12,704 bases of DNA, from the NCBI GenBank assembly GCA_005223375.1, contig RXOD01005741.1, positions 1 through 12,704 of the forward strand, written 5' to 3'. The translations under genes and the position numbers were made by a program. Below, one piece after another: positions 1 to 9,100 of the stretch; position 1 is the first letter of the stretch; every line of letters begins with the position of its first letter. This stretch comes from Amoebophrya sp. AT5.2. Lineage: Eukaryota > Sar > Dinophyceae > Syndiniales > Amoebophryaceae. Below the pieces are notes generated by a model. The model saw only the letters and a list, made by a program, of their open reading frames with translations, was not told the origin of the DNA and did no database searches.

Positions 1-59
1 GCAGCGCACTCGCCACCCAAGTGAACCCATTACACAGTACTTACCAGTTCCCCACTTAC
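1..59 (-). other. 5' part of an intron with two tandem splice donors
   Basis: Read on the minus strand, the exon ends in AGC TG and is followed by GTAAGT, with GT at 59-58. The 9-mer CTGGTAAGT recurs 15 bases further on, giving a second perfect donor with GT at 44-43. Use of the first donor removes the in-frame TAA at 58-56. Use of the second keeps it and truncates the protein after a Trp. The acceptor is outside the window. The donor match is seen directly; intron status is inferred from it and from the interrupted membrane repeat. Confidence 0.75.
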
Positions 60-3000
60 CAGCTGGTCCGACCATACAAGAAGAAGATCGTCACCAGAAA
101 CGCGTTCAGCCACCGCCAGAAGTTGGTCAGCACCGATCGCCCGGACAACGTGTCCACGTAGCTGCAGAAGACGGTCTCGAGCAAGAAGAAGATGTTCAGC
201 GGAAGCAGGATGTCGTAAAACAGAAACGGCAGCCAGCCCTGCATGTACAGACTGCGGAAGTTGATAGTGGGACTCTGCGTGCCGTCCGGGTCGGCAACCC
301 ACCTTTCCTCCAAGCCAGAGAGGCTGCGCGGCACCCGCACGTTCGGCTTCTCCTCCGACTCCAGTACTCGATGGTCGGGCACAATGTGCTTCGGCTTTTC
401 CAGGGTGTCGGCGAGCGGATCGGGAGGCTTTTTATCTTCTGCTGGCGCGGCCGCGGGTGGAGGAGCAGCTGCTGCTGGCGGAGGGGGCTGGTCCTCAACC
501 CCATTGGGGCCGACGTTCACCTCTATTTTCGCGACGTCGCCATGAGGAAGGTGCAGAACCTTGTCTGCCACCGGACCCCCACTTTCGCTTTCTGTTTCGG
601 TTTCCTGCAAGAACGATAGCGACTTGCTTTCCGGCTTCGTTGTAGCTGCTGGAGCAGGAGATGCTGGCGCAGCAGGAGCCGGGCTGCTCCCGGCCTTTTT
701 ACCGCCATCAGCAGGCTGTTCTTCCTTATCCTTGTCCGTCTCCGTAGGCTTAGCTGGTGCGTCATTTCGTTTATCCACCTCTGTCGTGCTATCGCGCTCT
801 ACTGTTTCATGATTTACGCTGCCATCTGCAGCCATGCGCATGTACTCCTCTTCTCTGCTCACTCGCGGATAGCCTGCCATCGCTTGTTTCAGCTTGTCGT
901 CGTCGGTCGAGGTTTTGCCTTTCGTGTCCTCTTTCCCGAGCGGACCGCTTGTGAGAACGGTCACTCCGTAGTGTGGACAGCCCGCGACCATCGCGGTGAG
1001 GCACGCCCCGATGTGCAGCAGCAGCGAGAGCTTTCCCGGCAGCCATGTCCTGCGCAGCAGTGTGTCTCCCCCTTCCGCGTAGTCGGGCGACACCTCCGCC
1101 GCCGCGGAGAGGCGGGACGCCTTGATCCGGTCCGCCCTCGGGTTGTACCCGACTACTTCCGTCCCGGTTTCCTCCGCCCTCTCCCGCCGCTGCGCCATGC
1201 GGCGGGCGTTCATCCGCCACTTGCGCGCGACCGAGCGGACCAGCTCCTTGTGCTCGAAGAAGTGCGCCGCGCGCTCCTCAACCATGGTGGCGTCCAGCTC
1301 CGCAATCAGCGCGTCGGTGAGCAGCCCCGCGAAAACTCCCAGAATCGCCGGCGCGGCCAGCATCATCACCAGCACGAGGAAGACCTGGGACTCTAGTGTG
1401 TACTCCTTCACCATGCCCATCTGCCCCTGGAACAGGCGACTGGAGTACACTAGCGACATGGACCAACTAGTGAACCGCATGGTGTCCCCCTCGCTGATTG
1501 CGCCGTTGCGCCGCTCGAACAGGTAGACGACGCTGCCAGTCACGAAGAACGCCAAAAAGGCCAAGTAGTACGCGTGGAAGAAGGTCCGTTTGTTCTTCAC
1601 GAGCACGTCCTTCACGATCCCGAAACCGCAGTTGAAGGTGGAAAAGTAGAAGGTCGTGATCAGGACCCGGACGAACAGCCACTCGTCGAAGCTGTCGTAA
1701 TGTCGGGGTTCGAGCGAGGTGTTGGCGGATACCAGCAGCCGCGTCCGCACGTTTGTACCGACCAAGAACATGGACATGACATGGATCAAGAGCGACAGCC
1801 CGTGCGTGGTCAAAGTGTAGGCGGACGGTTTTTTCACGTCGTACGTGTAGTACATCAAGACCGGGCTCACACCCCGCCGCGGCTCCGCCAGCACGTGGTT
1901 GAGAATGGCGTTGTGATCCGACCCGGGCGGCAGCTTGCGCCCAGTGAGGTCGTCGTACTCCGCGCGGGTCGGCTGGTACGTGTATTTCGCTTTGTAGTAC
2001 TCCTCCCCGGCGAAAAACGTCACCGCTGCGACTAGGAACGACACCAGCCACACGACCGCCACGAGCACGTCCCAGAGGAACGCGATCAGCGGCAGGTGCA
2101 TGTGGTAGGTGTCGCGGGAGAGGACCCCGGAGCTCGAAGCAATCCGGTACCGCCTCTCCTCTGCAAGCTGCGGCAGGGTCGACGGGCCGCGCTGCACAGT
2201 CAGCTTCTCAAAAATTTTGTCAAAGGCCTCCTTTGCCTCGTCGGAGTGCTTGGGCGAGAGGTAGGCGGTGGAAACGGCGACTTCCGGGAAGGAGGGCACC
2301 CCCTTCTTGTAGGTGGTTACCCGCACGACATCGTTCTCTAAAAGCACGATCGGCAGCAAATCGCCGCAGTTCCAAGGAACGTCCTCCACTGCAGTGTCCA
2401 CGAGCCGGATGGGCGAATAGTAGTTGGTGTAATCGGCAGTGGCCTTCGTGGGGAGCGGTAAAAACTGCTGCCCCGCCTCCTCTGCTTTTGAGGTCTCGGG
2501 AGCGGGAGCGGGTGCGGGCGGCGGCGGTTGCGGAGCGAGAGCTGGAGCTGGGATCGTTTGAGTTTGTGATTGTGTGATGTCACGACCATGAACCTGGACG
2601 AAGGAGAGACCCGCCCCCAATATCCCTTCCTTCAATTGCGCGGCCGCATTTTGAGTTGTGGGAGCGCCGCCGCCGGCGTCGCCTGGTGGTACAGCATCCT
2701 GCCGGGGCCGCGCGCTCTGCACTTCACTTGGGGCAGCCGGTGCACCAGCGTTCGTCAGGACGGTCGCACCGACCACGGCCACTGGATCGTGCTGTCCTCC
2801 ATCCTCGTCGTCCGCTCGGCCGGCTCCTCCGAGAGACAGTGCGGCAGTTGGACGAACTCCGGCCCCTCCTGCATCGGCTGCTCCTGCAGCCGGCGCAGGA
2901 ACTTGTTGTACTATCGGTGCTTGTGCAGAAGCGCCTCCGGCCCCGACCCCTTCTACCCCTGCAGTTCCAGCACCGCCATTGTCTGCATTGATCCTCGGGA

Positions 3001-3193
3001 TCATCATATCGTTGGCAGGCTTCGCTCCTTCCGCTACTGCGGGGGAGTCCGATCCCCAGCCGTCTTCTTTGTTTGCTTCGAGTTCCTCCGCATGCCACGG
3101 AACGCCATACCGGCCGCCTATCAGCTCGCCCTGGTCACCGTTGTAGCGGTACTTAAACTTCGCCGGTTCGCGAGCCTTCCGCAAACGGTGCAT
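60..3193 (-). CDS. Large multi-pass channel-like membrane protein, 3'-incomplete
   Basis: Not recognised by name; probably an ion-channel-like protein acting in a membrane. Residues are counted from a GTG at 3199; the first ATG in frame is residue 3 (3193). Upstream the frame is open only to a TAG at 3242-3244, so a 5' exon joined near 3241 is possible. Residues 70-250 are low-complexity Ala/Gly/Pro. A folded segment follows at 275-350. The first helix set is about 370-398, 459-482, 505-530, 536-561 and 603-630, with a pore-like re-entrant stretch at 566-597 before the last helix. After a basic post-helix stretch (650-675) comes another hydrophobic segment at 722-742, a 240-residue acidic/proline-rich loop, then helices at 985-1010 and 1022-1044. 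The frame meets TAA at 56-58, but this lies inside a consensus splice donor, so the protein continues beyond the window. Gene reality is strong: 3.1 kb open, clear membrane pattern. Channel identity is inference. Confidence 0.85.
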
Positions 3194-3240
3194 CTCCACG
3201 GTCCTCTTCCGCTTTGCGCTCGGCTCATGTAAAGGAGTGG

Positions 3241-3485
3241 ACTAACTGAACTTTTACGTACTTACGCAAAACTTGGAGTCTCGTCGCGGCTTTTTCTGAT
3301 CTTCGAGCGATTCTGATGGGACGCTTGTTTAGTCTATGCGTAGTTGCACACCGTCCGAGACCGAGGCGGATGAGCAGGAGGACGGCGTCGATCGACCTAA
3401 AACTCGCGAGCGCGCGGATACATCAGATGAATCGCTGCAGCTGCAGATTATAAATATTTATAATTACAATAAATTTAAATATATT
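3241..3485. other. Gap between two minus-strand genes, 5' flank of the left gene
   Basis: No long frame is present. On the minus strand a short open stretch runs from about 3437 to a donor-like GCGTAAGT (GT near 3264-3263), followed 20 bases later by CAGTTAG, where the left gene's frame opens. This could be a 5' leader exon with a very short intron, or simply untranslated leader. The right part (3447-3485) is extremely AT-rich, unlike the flanking coding DNA, and suits a 3' untranslated or intergenic tract. Confidence 0.45.
3435..3464. repeat. Two abutting perfect palindromes
   Basis: A 12-base palindrome made of two CTGCAG units (3435-3446) directly abuts an 18-base AT-only palindrome (3447-3464, centre AAATATTT). 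They lie just beyond the inferred stop of the middle gene. Each could form a hairpin in RNA or a cruciform in DNA. A role in transcript ending or as a gene boundary is only a guess. Confidence 0.7.
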
Positions 3486-4932
3486 TTACGAATCTAATTT
3501 TTTCGGGAGCAGCTCCTGCTGGTAAAAGTAAGTCAGTGGTAGACGTACACGCAGGGGGAGGACTACCTAGAAAGAGAATCAATGACCACAGACACTGTCA
3601 TCGCGGCCTTAGCCTGTGCTACGCCTTGCGGTACTAGAACTAGGCTTCTCCAGCTCCAGGACAGTCCGGAGCTGCACCTGCAGATGAAGCGATCACTCGT
3701 TCTTGTTGATGAGCTACACCTTTTTATACTTCTACGACCAGAATGTGAGTTGGAGCTGTAGTTTCACCAGCGAGATTTTGAGAATTACTAGTAAAAGTCC
3801 GTGGATGTCCATCACCATCCCTCCATACCGCAATAAGATGTTGAAAGTCCGCAGGCGCCGTGACCCCCGTGCAGATGTTCGAGAAGAAAAACTTTCGAGG
3901 AATCTTCGGGTCTCTCCCGTTGAGCATCGCGTAGTTCAACCGAAGAATGTGGGCGTACCAGGTGTCATCCGCAGCCCACTGCACGTAATCAAGATACTTC
4001 AATTTGATACTGTCTGTGCCAGCAGAGCTGCCGGGCTCTGCCGCTGGCGGTGATGCTGCGTTGCCGTTTGGCACTGCCGGTGCTGGGTTGCCGGGGATCC
4101 TCTTGGGGTCACCCGCAAAGGTTGTTATCACGCTCTCCGAGGTCTTCACAATGCTGACTGCGGGCACACCGGGACCGGTGTTGCTACTGTCTGTCTCTGC
4201 CGCTCCTGTCTGTTGGCCTTGGAGTTGGGCAAAAGATGAAGACGATAGGCTTGTTGCTTTCTCTTCTGGCTTTCCAGCGTCGTCCATTTTTTTATCTTCA
4301 TTCTTCTTTTCCTTTTCGTCTTTTTCTTTGTCATCATCTGGAAGATCGTCTTCACCAGTCCTCACGATGAGCTTCGGTCCCGCTCCTTCCACTATTCCCA
4401 GCATTCCTTCCAGCCTTTTTGGGATTTTTTTGGCAACTCGCTCGACGAATGCAGCATCGTGAAAATCGTCCCCGACCGCGGTCATAGGGAAAGGCTCGTA
4501 GGGCAAACGATCAAGCCCAGAGGCGTACACCTCTAGTTTTTCAGTCTCGTAGTTGCGAAGAAAGGTCACTCCGCAAACCGAAAGGGTCAATTCCTTCGGC
4601 GTCCAGAGGTCCGCGATGGGATCGTCCGAGGGCCCCTTAACCAGCTCCGGATCGTCCCAGTCAATCTCGGTACGGGAAAAACGACCAGGCGGCTTGCCCT
4701 CACCAGCCGTACCAGTGCCCGTCGTACTACCTCTTCCTGCTTCTTCGTCTTTTTGGAGCTGCATCACCGAAGTTTGTTGGTCTACTTCTCCGCCCCTTGC
4801 GCCAGCCCTTACCGCCATTCCCTGCGGCCGGGGCGGGCCTACAATTGATCCTGCGCTCCTTCTGTACATGCTGCCTGTTGTGTTTGTTTTTTTATGTTCG
4901 TTGGTTTTGGTTTCGATATAAAGAAGCTTCAT
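3486..4932 (-). CDS. Hydrophilic protein sharing a segment with the large channel-like protein
   Basis: Not recognised. The first ATG in frame is at 4932 (the frame opens 30 bases earlier, with a TTG at 4962). The true N-terminus may instead be spliced from the exon at 5124-5578. Counting from 4932, residues 89-140 hold a segment (IDWDDPE, then LWTPKEL, then LEVYAS) that aligns by eye with residues 560-609 of the large right-hand protein. A Lys/Glu/Asp-rich linker (about 195-225) and a Ser/Ala/Pro linker (230-305) follow, then a folded-looking tail (306-368, with WYAHILRLNYAML). I see no membrane helix. Unspliced, the frame ends at TAA 3724-3726. Codon bias changes after Ala368, where GCG is followed by GTATGG, so I prefer a splice (3828-3567) to a 26-residue end stopping at TAA 3488-3486. 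The coding body is fairly sure; both ends are not. Confidence 0.65.
3567..3828 (-). other. Inferred intron, 262 nt
   Basis: The minus strand reads GCG then GTATGG at the donor (GT at 3828-3827). The acceptor TTCTCTTTCTAG ends at 3567, with a good pyrimidine tract, and is followed by GTAGTC. Splicing is in phase 0 and gives an open 26-codon last exon. Without splicing the frame continues for about 34 codons with AT-rich third positions unlike the rest of the gene. An alternative acceptor (GCACAG near 3613) is also in phase but stops at the TAG just after the preferred site. Confidence 0.5.
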
Positions 4933-5123
4933 TGATGGAGGTTCTTCTTCTTCTTCCGACAACTACAGTTACACCCCGACCACAACACAGTGGGCACGAA
5001 ATTATGATTTTTCTACTTTCTTGATATTTATTGTTCCTGAGCCTGACTGCTCTGTTCTGTAAGTACCACGACGCCGACGCGTGTTGAGCATCCAAATACA
5101 AATTGTAATAATACTGTTGATAC
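4875..5123 (-). other. Inferred AT-rich intron or intergenic gap
   Basis: On the minus strand GATGAAG is followed by GTATCAAC (GT at 5123-5122), and the sequence turns AT-rich. ACAACAG ending at 4875 is an in-phase acceptor (phase 1). It would fuse the charged exon to the middle gene upstream of its MYRRSAG residues. Other acceptors (GGTACTTACAG near 5063, AACTGTAG near 4963, TTGTAG near 4841) are possible, so the joint is uncertain. If it is not spliced, this is the gap between two genes. Confidence 0.35.
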
Positions 5124-5578
5124 CTTCATCTCCATCTTCATGCGCGCGCGGGGGCGCAGGAAGAAACAGTTCACGGAGCTTCGGGAGGTGGTAATTGTAG
5201 AACAGGTGGAAAATGTTGTCTGGTTTTCCTCTGCTTCCTCTTGCTTCTCTTTTTGCCTCCCCGACGTTTGAATTTGTGTTCTTCTCCTGCTCCAGCAGAC
5301 TACTGTGCTTCGTGCTTTCCGGGTTCTTCCCATCTTCGCTTTCTTTCGATTTCGTCTTAGCGGCAGCTTCAGAAGTCTCCTTGTCACTTGATAGCGTAGA
5401 TCCTCTGTAACCCGCAACGGCGCCCCAACTGTTCCCATCATCTTTCGACAAAGGACTTAAGTGCGCTTCGAGGAGGCTCACCTGATACTCCATTCCGGTG
5501 TACACGTTCGAAGTCCAAAAGGAAACGAGAAACGCGACTTTATTCAGGATGGCCTTTATTCTGCGCAGCCATTTCTCT
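5124..5578 (-). CDS. Charged exon of unassigned gene
   Basis: Not recognised. The frame is open from just after a TAA (about 5586) to a donor-like GATGAAG/GTATC, with an acceptor-like ATACAATAG ending at 5579. It begins with a basic amphipathic stretch (EKWLRRIKAILNK), then a short hydrophobic run (VAFLVSFW), a Ser/Lys/Glu-rich disordered middle, and a folded-looking end (FHLFYNYHLPKLRELF). No ATG opens it; the first in-frame ATG is 12 bases after a GTG at 5505. An internal exon is therefore more likely than a complete gene. Past 5123 the same frame continues 40 codons to a stop, but composition argues against translation there. It could belong to the gene on either side. Confidence 0.45.
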
Positions 5579-6145
5579 CTATTGTATTAAAAATCTATCT
5601 GAAACTGAATCTGTCTCTAGTACTGACCACCACCATGTTCATGGTGCTAGTCTTTTTGAACCATCGATGACGATGTCGATCGGATCCGCAGAGTCGGAGT
5701 GCATATCTACTTTTTCTCCATATTCATCATATCGACGAAGAATGTGGGAAGCAAGAGTGAGCACCTGCAGCAGCGGCGCTAATACAACAAACATAAACAT
5801 GACACATCTTTTACTTCATCTTGTTAATAACAAATATTCTAGTAGGGCAGAGAAAGCCCGCCCAGGCCGCTGCTGCATCGAGGAACTTCAACTTCATCAA
5901 CATGGTTGGTGCTCACTATAGATACTATATTTACATCCACATCGATGTCGATCCATAATCAATGGATGATGGTGATGATCCATTCATTATTTCAGCACAC
6001 TAAATAACGGGTGAATGAGTCAACTGCATCTACATGTTGATTGATTTCACCTCGTCCACCTGCTGCGCAGAATATTTTTCTTTTTCGCACGGGGCGGGAC
6101 CCGCATGAAAATTACATGAGCTCGATGCCGATTATCGGTCCTTTC
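5579..6145. other. Intron or intergenic stretch with possible small exons
   Basis: No long frame. On the minus strand, CCGCTGCTGCAG ending at 5765 is a good acceptor. It precedes an open stretch (5764-5639, ending in TGA) containing ILRRYDEYGEKVDMHSDSAD, which looks more protein-like than chance. Another frame from the same acceptor reads a short hydrophobic tail and then stops. A second short minus frame starts near 5901 (FLDAAAAWAGFL). The rest is AT-rich with CATC/GATG-type simple sequence around 5935-5990. I cannot choose a gene model. Confidence 0.35.
5599..5613 (+). repeat. Dispersed short repeat, copy 1
   Basis: The 15-mer CTGAAACTGAATCTG is found here and exactly again at 12528-12542. 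An AGTACT follows within 5-6 bases in both. Both copies are in non-coding DNA near inferred splice acceptors on the minus strand. Confidence 0.5.
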
Positions 6146-9100
6146 CTACAGAATGCCGACGTAGTAGTACCACTTTCCGGGGCCGTGTTGGTCTTCGAAA
6201 TACGTGTGGACGCATCCGCGAACGAATCCACCCGTCCTCGCATGCAGCGCCAACCACTCTTCGTTACTAATCAGCGACATGGGATCGGGCGGCTCCTCTT
6301 CCTCCATCTCTGCGGGTTCTTTATCCTTCGAGCCTTTCGCCTTATCGTCGTCCTGGTCGTTATCCTTCTGGTCGTCCTCTACATCTTCGTCGGACGATGA
6401 TGATGAATCCATACCGATGTCCGCGATGCCGTTCTCATCGACGCTCAGGTCGAACGCCGACACGAAAATGCCAAACGGCAAGGACATCAGTATCTGGCCA
6501 AACGTGGACAAGAAAACCTGCCAGCCCCAAACTTGGTGCTGACTACCTGCGGTGCACGTTGGGGCGCTTTTCGTTTTAAAAATGCCATTGATACACAAGG
6601 AAAGCAACGGCAGTGGCAATATATAAAAGAAAGCAAGAAACAAATAGAAACAATTCGGAAGTACCGCTTTCCAAGCCTGACATTTTCTGAAACATTTCCC
6701 AGAAGGCCATTTGCCACGTGTTCACGTCGAACTGTTCCTCGGGGAGGAATGCGTCGTACGAGGTCATGTACAACAGCGAAGCTCCGAATACCGCGAACAG
6801 TGACGTGAGTACATAGGCGAAGATGATCACGTGGCGGTTGTTGTACACGCCAGTGTAAATGGCGTTAATCGTGTTGTAGTACCGCGTTGGCTTGAAGATG
6901 TTGCCCATCCGTCCCAGCACCAAAAGAGTGACGAAGATTGTCTGCCGAAGCTCCGCCGTAAACGGCGCCAACAACTGGCATGCGTAGCCGCACCGATAGT
7001 AAACGTCCGTGGGGTCCATAGACGGCGGCATGTCCACGTAGGTCAAAAAATACAGTTTCGCTTTATCGTCCGGCTGCTTCCGCGGCCCGGGGTACATCAG
7101 GAGGTCGGTCCCCTGAAACACCCACAGGCACAAAGCGAGAAGCGGCAGCACGAAGGACACCATGTCGCAGAAGCCGAGGAAGGTGAGGGGATACTTTGCA
7201 GCGCCGATCCTCTTCCCGCCAGCTGTTCCGCGCCGGAGCTGCTTCGCCTCCCAGTCCCGCGCCGCCTTTTGGCAGCGAGAAAGGACTGCCACAAACTCCA
7301 GCAACGCGAACACGGAAAAGAGCGCATCGGCGCAAATGGCGACCAGGAAGGTCGTGCTCGCGGCATCGTCCTTGAAAATCAGGAAGCCTAGAAATGTCAT
7401 GTTGTTTGGAAATTCCTCATACTGGAGCGACTTTGTGAGAAAGGCCAGCGGGACGAAGCTGAGCAGCTGAATTGCGGTGTTCAGCACCGGTTGGTCCAGG
7501 AAAGTGAGTACGGCGAGGGTTTCCGTCTCGTCCGGTTCCTTGTATCCGTCCTGCTTGAACTCGTCCCTCACCGATTCTACCACGCGGCCGCTTCTTGCGA
7601 GAGGCACAATCGCGACGGTTTCCAACACGTCGACGTCCTCTTCGCCCAACAGCTCAGCCACCGTGTCGTGCATATGCGACAGGGCGTCGTCCAGGATGGC
7701 CCCCAGGAAGCCGAAGTAGCAGCCCGCGTGCAAGAAGCAGAGGAGCCAAAAGAAGGTGCTGACCGCGTTCCACGCCATGTTCGGGTCGGGGGGCCCGATG
7801 CCGATGACCATGGTGAGTGCGTAGTGCATCGCGCCGCCCAGGCTCTCCACGGTGTTTTCGACGTGCCGGAGGTACCGGCCCGTCTCGTCCCGCACCGGGC
7901 CCTCGTAGTCCTGTCCGCTCTTGTACGCGTCGCTCCCCTGCCCCCTGGAGAACACGGGTTCGAGCAGGTCGCTCTCGTCGGCCAGGTTGTAGGGCACTTG
8001 CAGTCGCTGCAGCCACATTCCGAGGGCGGTGTGCAGCAGCAGCGAACCCAACAAGGCGATCAGGAAGACCTTGAGAATCGCCTTCCTGGTGCGGATGGTG
8101 TGCGACATCACGTGCAAGAACAATCGGTACTCCGAGAGTTCGAACACGGGGCGGAACAGAAAGATCCAGAGGGTCCAACACAGCGCGTAGTCCTGCACGG
8201 GGAGGCGGAGAGCATGCTTCATGAGCCAGAAGATAAGGTTCTCAGTCGGACTGTCGGGGGCGTTCGGAAAGAAAAGACACGCCCACCCGCCGAAGATGCC
8301 GAAAACCAGCTCGGTCAGCGCGAACAGGTCGTGACACAGGTAGTTCCGCAGCGTCACCAAAATCCGCCGATCCTCCTGGCGAATCTTCGGAAGGATCGGG
8401 CGGCCGTCCTTGTCGGCCTGCAGCGTACCGGCGGCGATCCGGGCATACATCAGGTCTTCCTCCTCCATGGCGAGCACGTCGAGGTCCCCCTTCGCGGCAA
8501 CCAGCCGCAGCACCCAAACCAGGCTGAAAAAAGACAGAACGATGGCGCCACAAAAACGATACTTGACGAGGATCTGCAACGTGTGCGCGTAGTTCAGAAG
8601 GTATGTGTCGATTGAGTACTTCACAAACATGTTCGCCTCGCAAGTCGTGTTCGGAATCCAATCCTTCTGGGCCACGCCGAGGCAGGATTCGCGCATGGAG
8701 ATCAGCATGGAGTTGCGCGCCCAGAAGTCGAGACGAAACTTCACCTGGGTAGCGTACGCCCACATGCCCAGGTACAGGAGCAACACAAACAGCTCGAGCA
8801 TGATGAAGTACTTGTGGTGCAACACTCGGTAAAGCTTCAAGGCCGCGTCTCCTTCTGGCTCGAACTCGACGTCCTGCTCTACTTCGCCCCCCCCGCCGAC
8901 CTCTCCCTGCTTTGCGCTATCATCTCCGCCACCCACCTCCTGGGCTTCCGACTTCTCGCCGCCACTCTCGCGCTGCATTGCATCTTTGTCGTCGGTTAAG
9001 GTCACCCGAAGCGCTTGCCTTTTGTCTTCCTCTTCGTCCTCCGAGGCGCTCGAGTCTTCTCCCCTATCGTGTAAACTGACTAGCTTTCCCTGAAATACGA

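Noticed and set aside
56..58. TAA as the real end of the left protein
   Set aside because: It is the TAA inside GGTAAGT, a consensus donor, directly after a membrane helix in an unfinished repeat.
634..1060. Polycystin identity from the long loop after a helix
   Set aside because: The loop is acidic/proline-rich and disordered, without the cysteines and fold expected of a polycystin extracellular domain.
3626..3833. An exact 8-base inverted repeat (TTGCGGTA / TACCGCAA) 200 bases apart, suggesting transposon ends
   Set aside because: One 8-base match in a few hundred bases is expected by chance, and the second arm does not sit at the preferred intron end.
7491..8615. A 374-codon plus-strand frame
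   Set aside because: It lies antisense to clear membrane-helix coding sequence, and its protein (Glu/Val/His/Gln-rich, no domains) is the usual shadow of GC-biased codons. The same holds for plus frames at 2570-3232 and 9467-10234.
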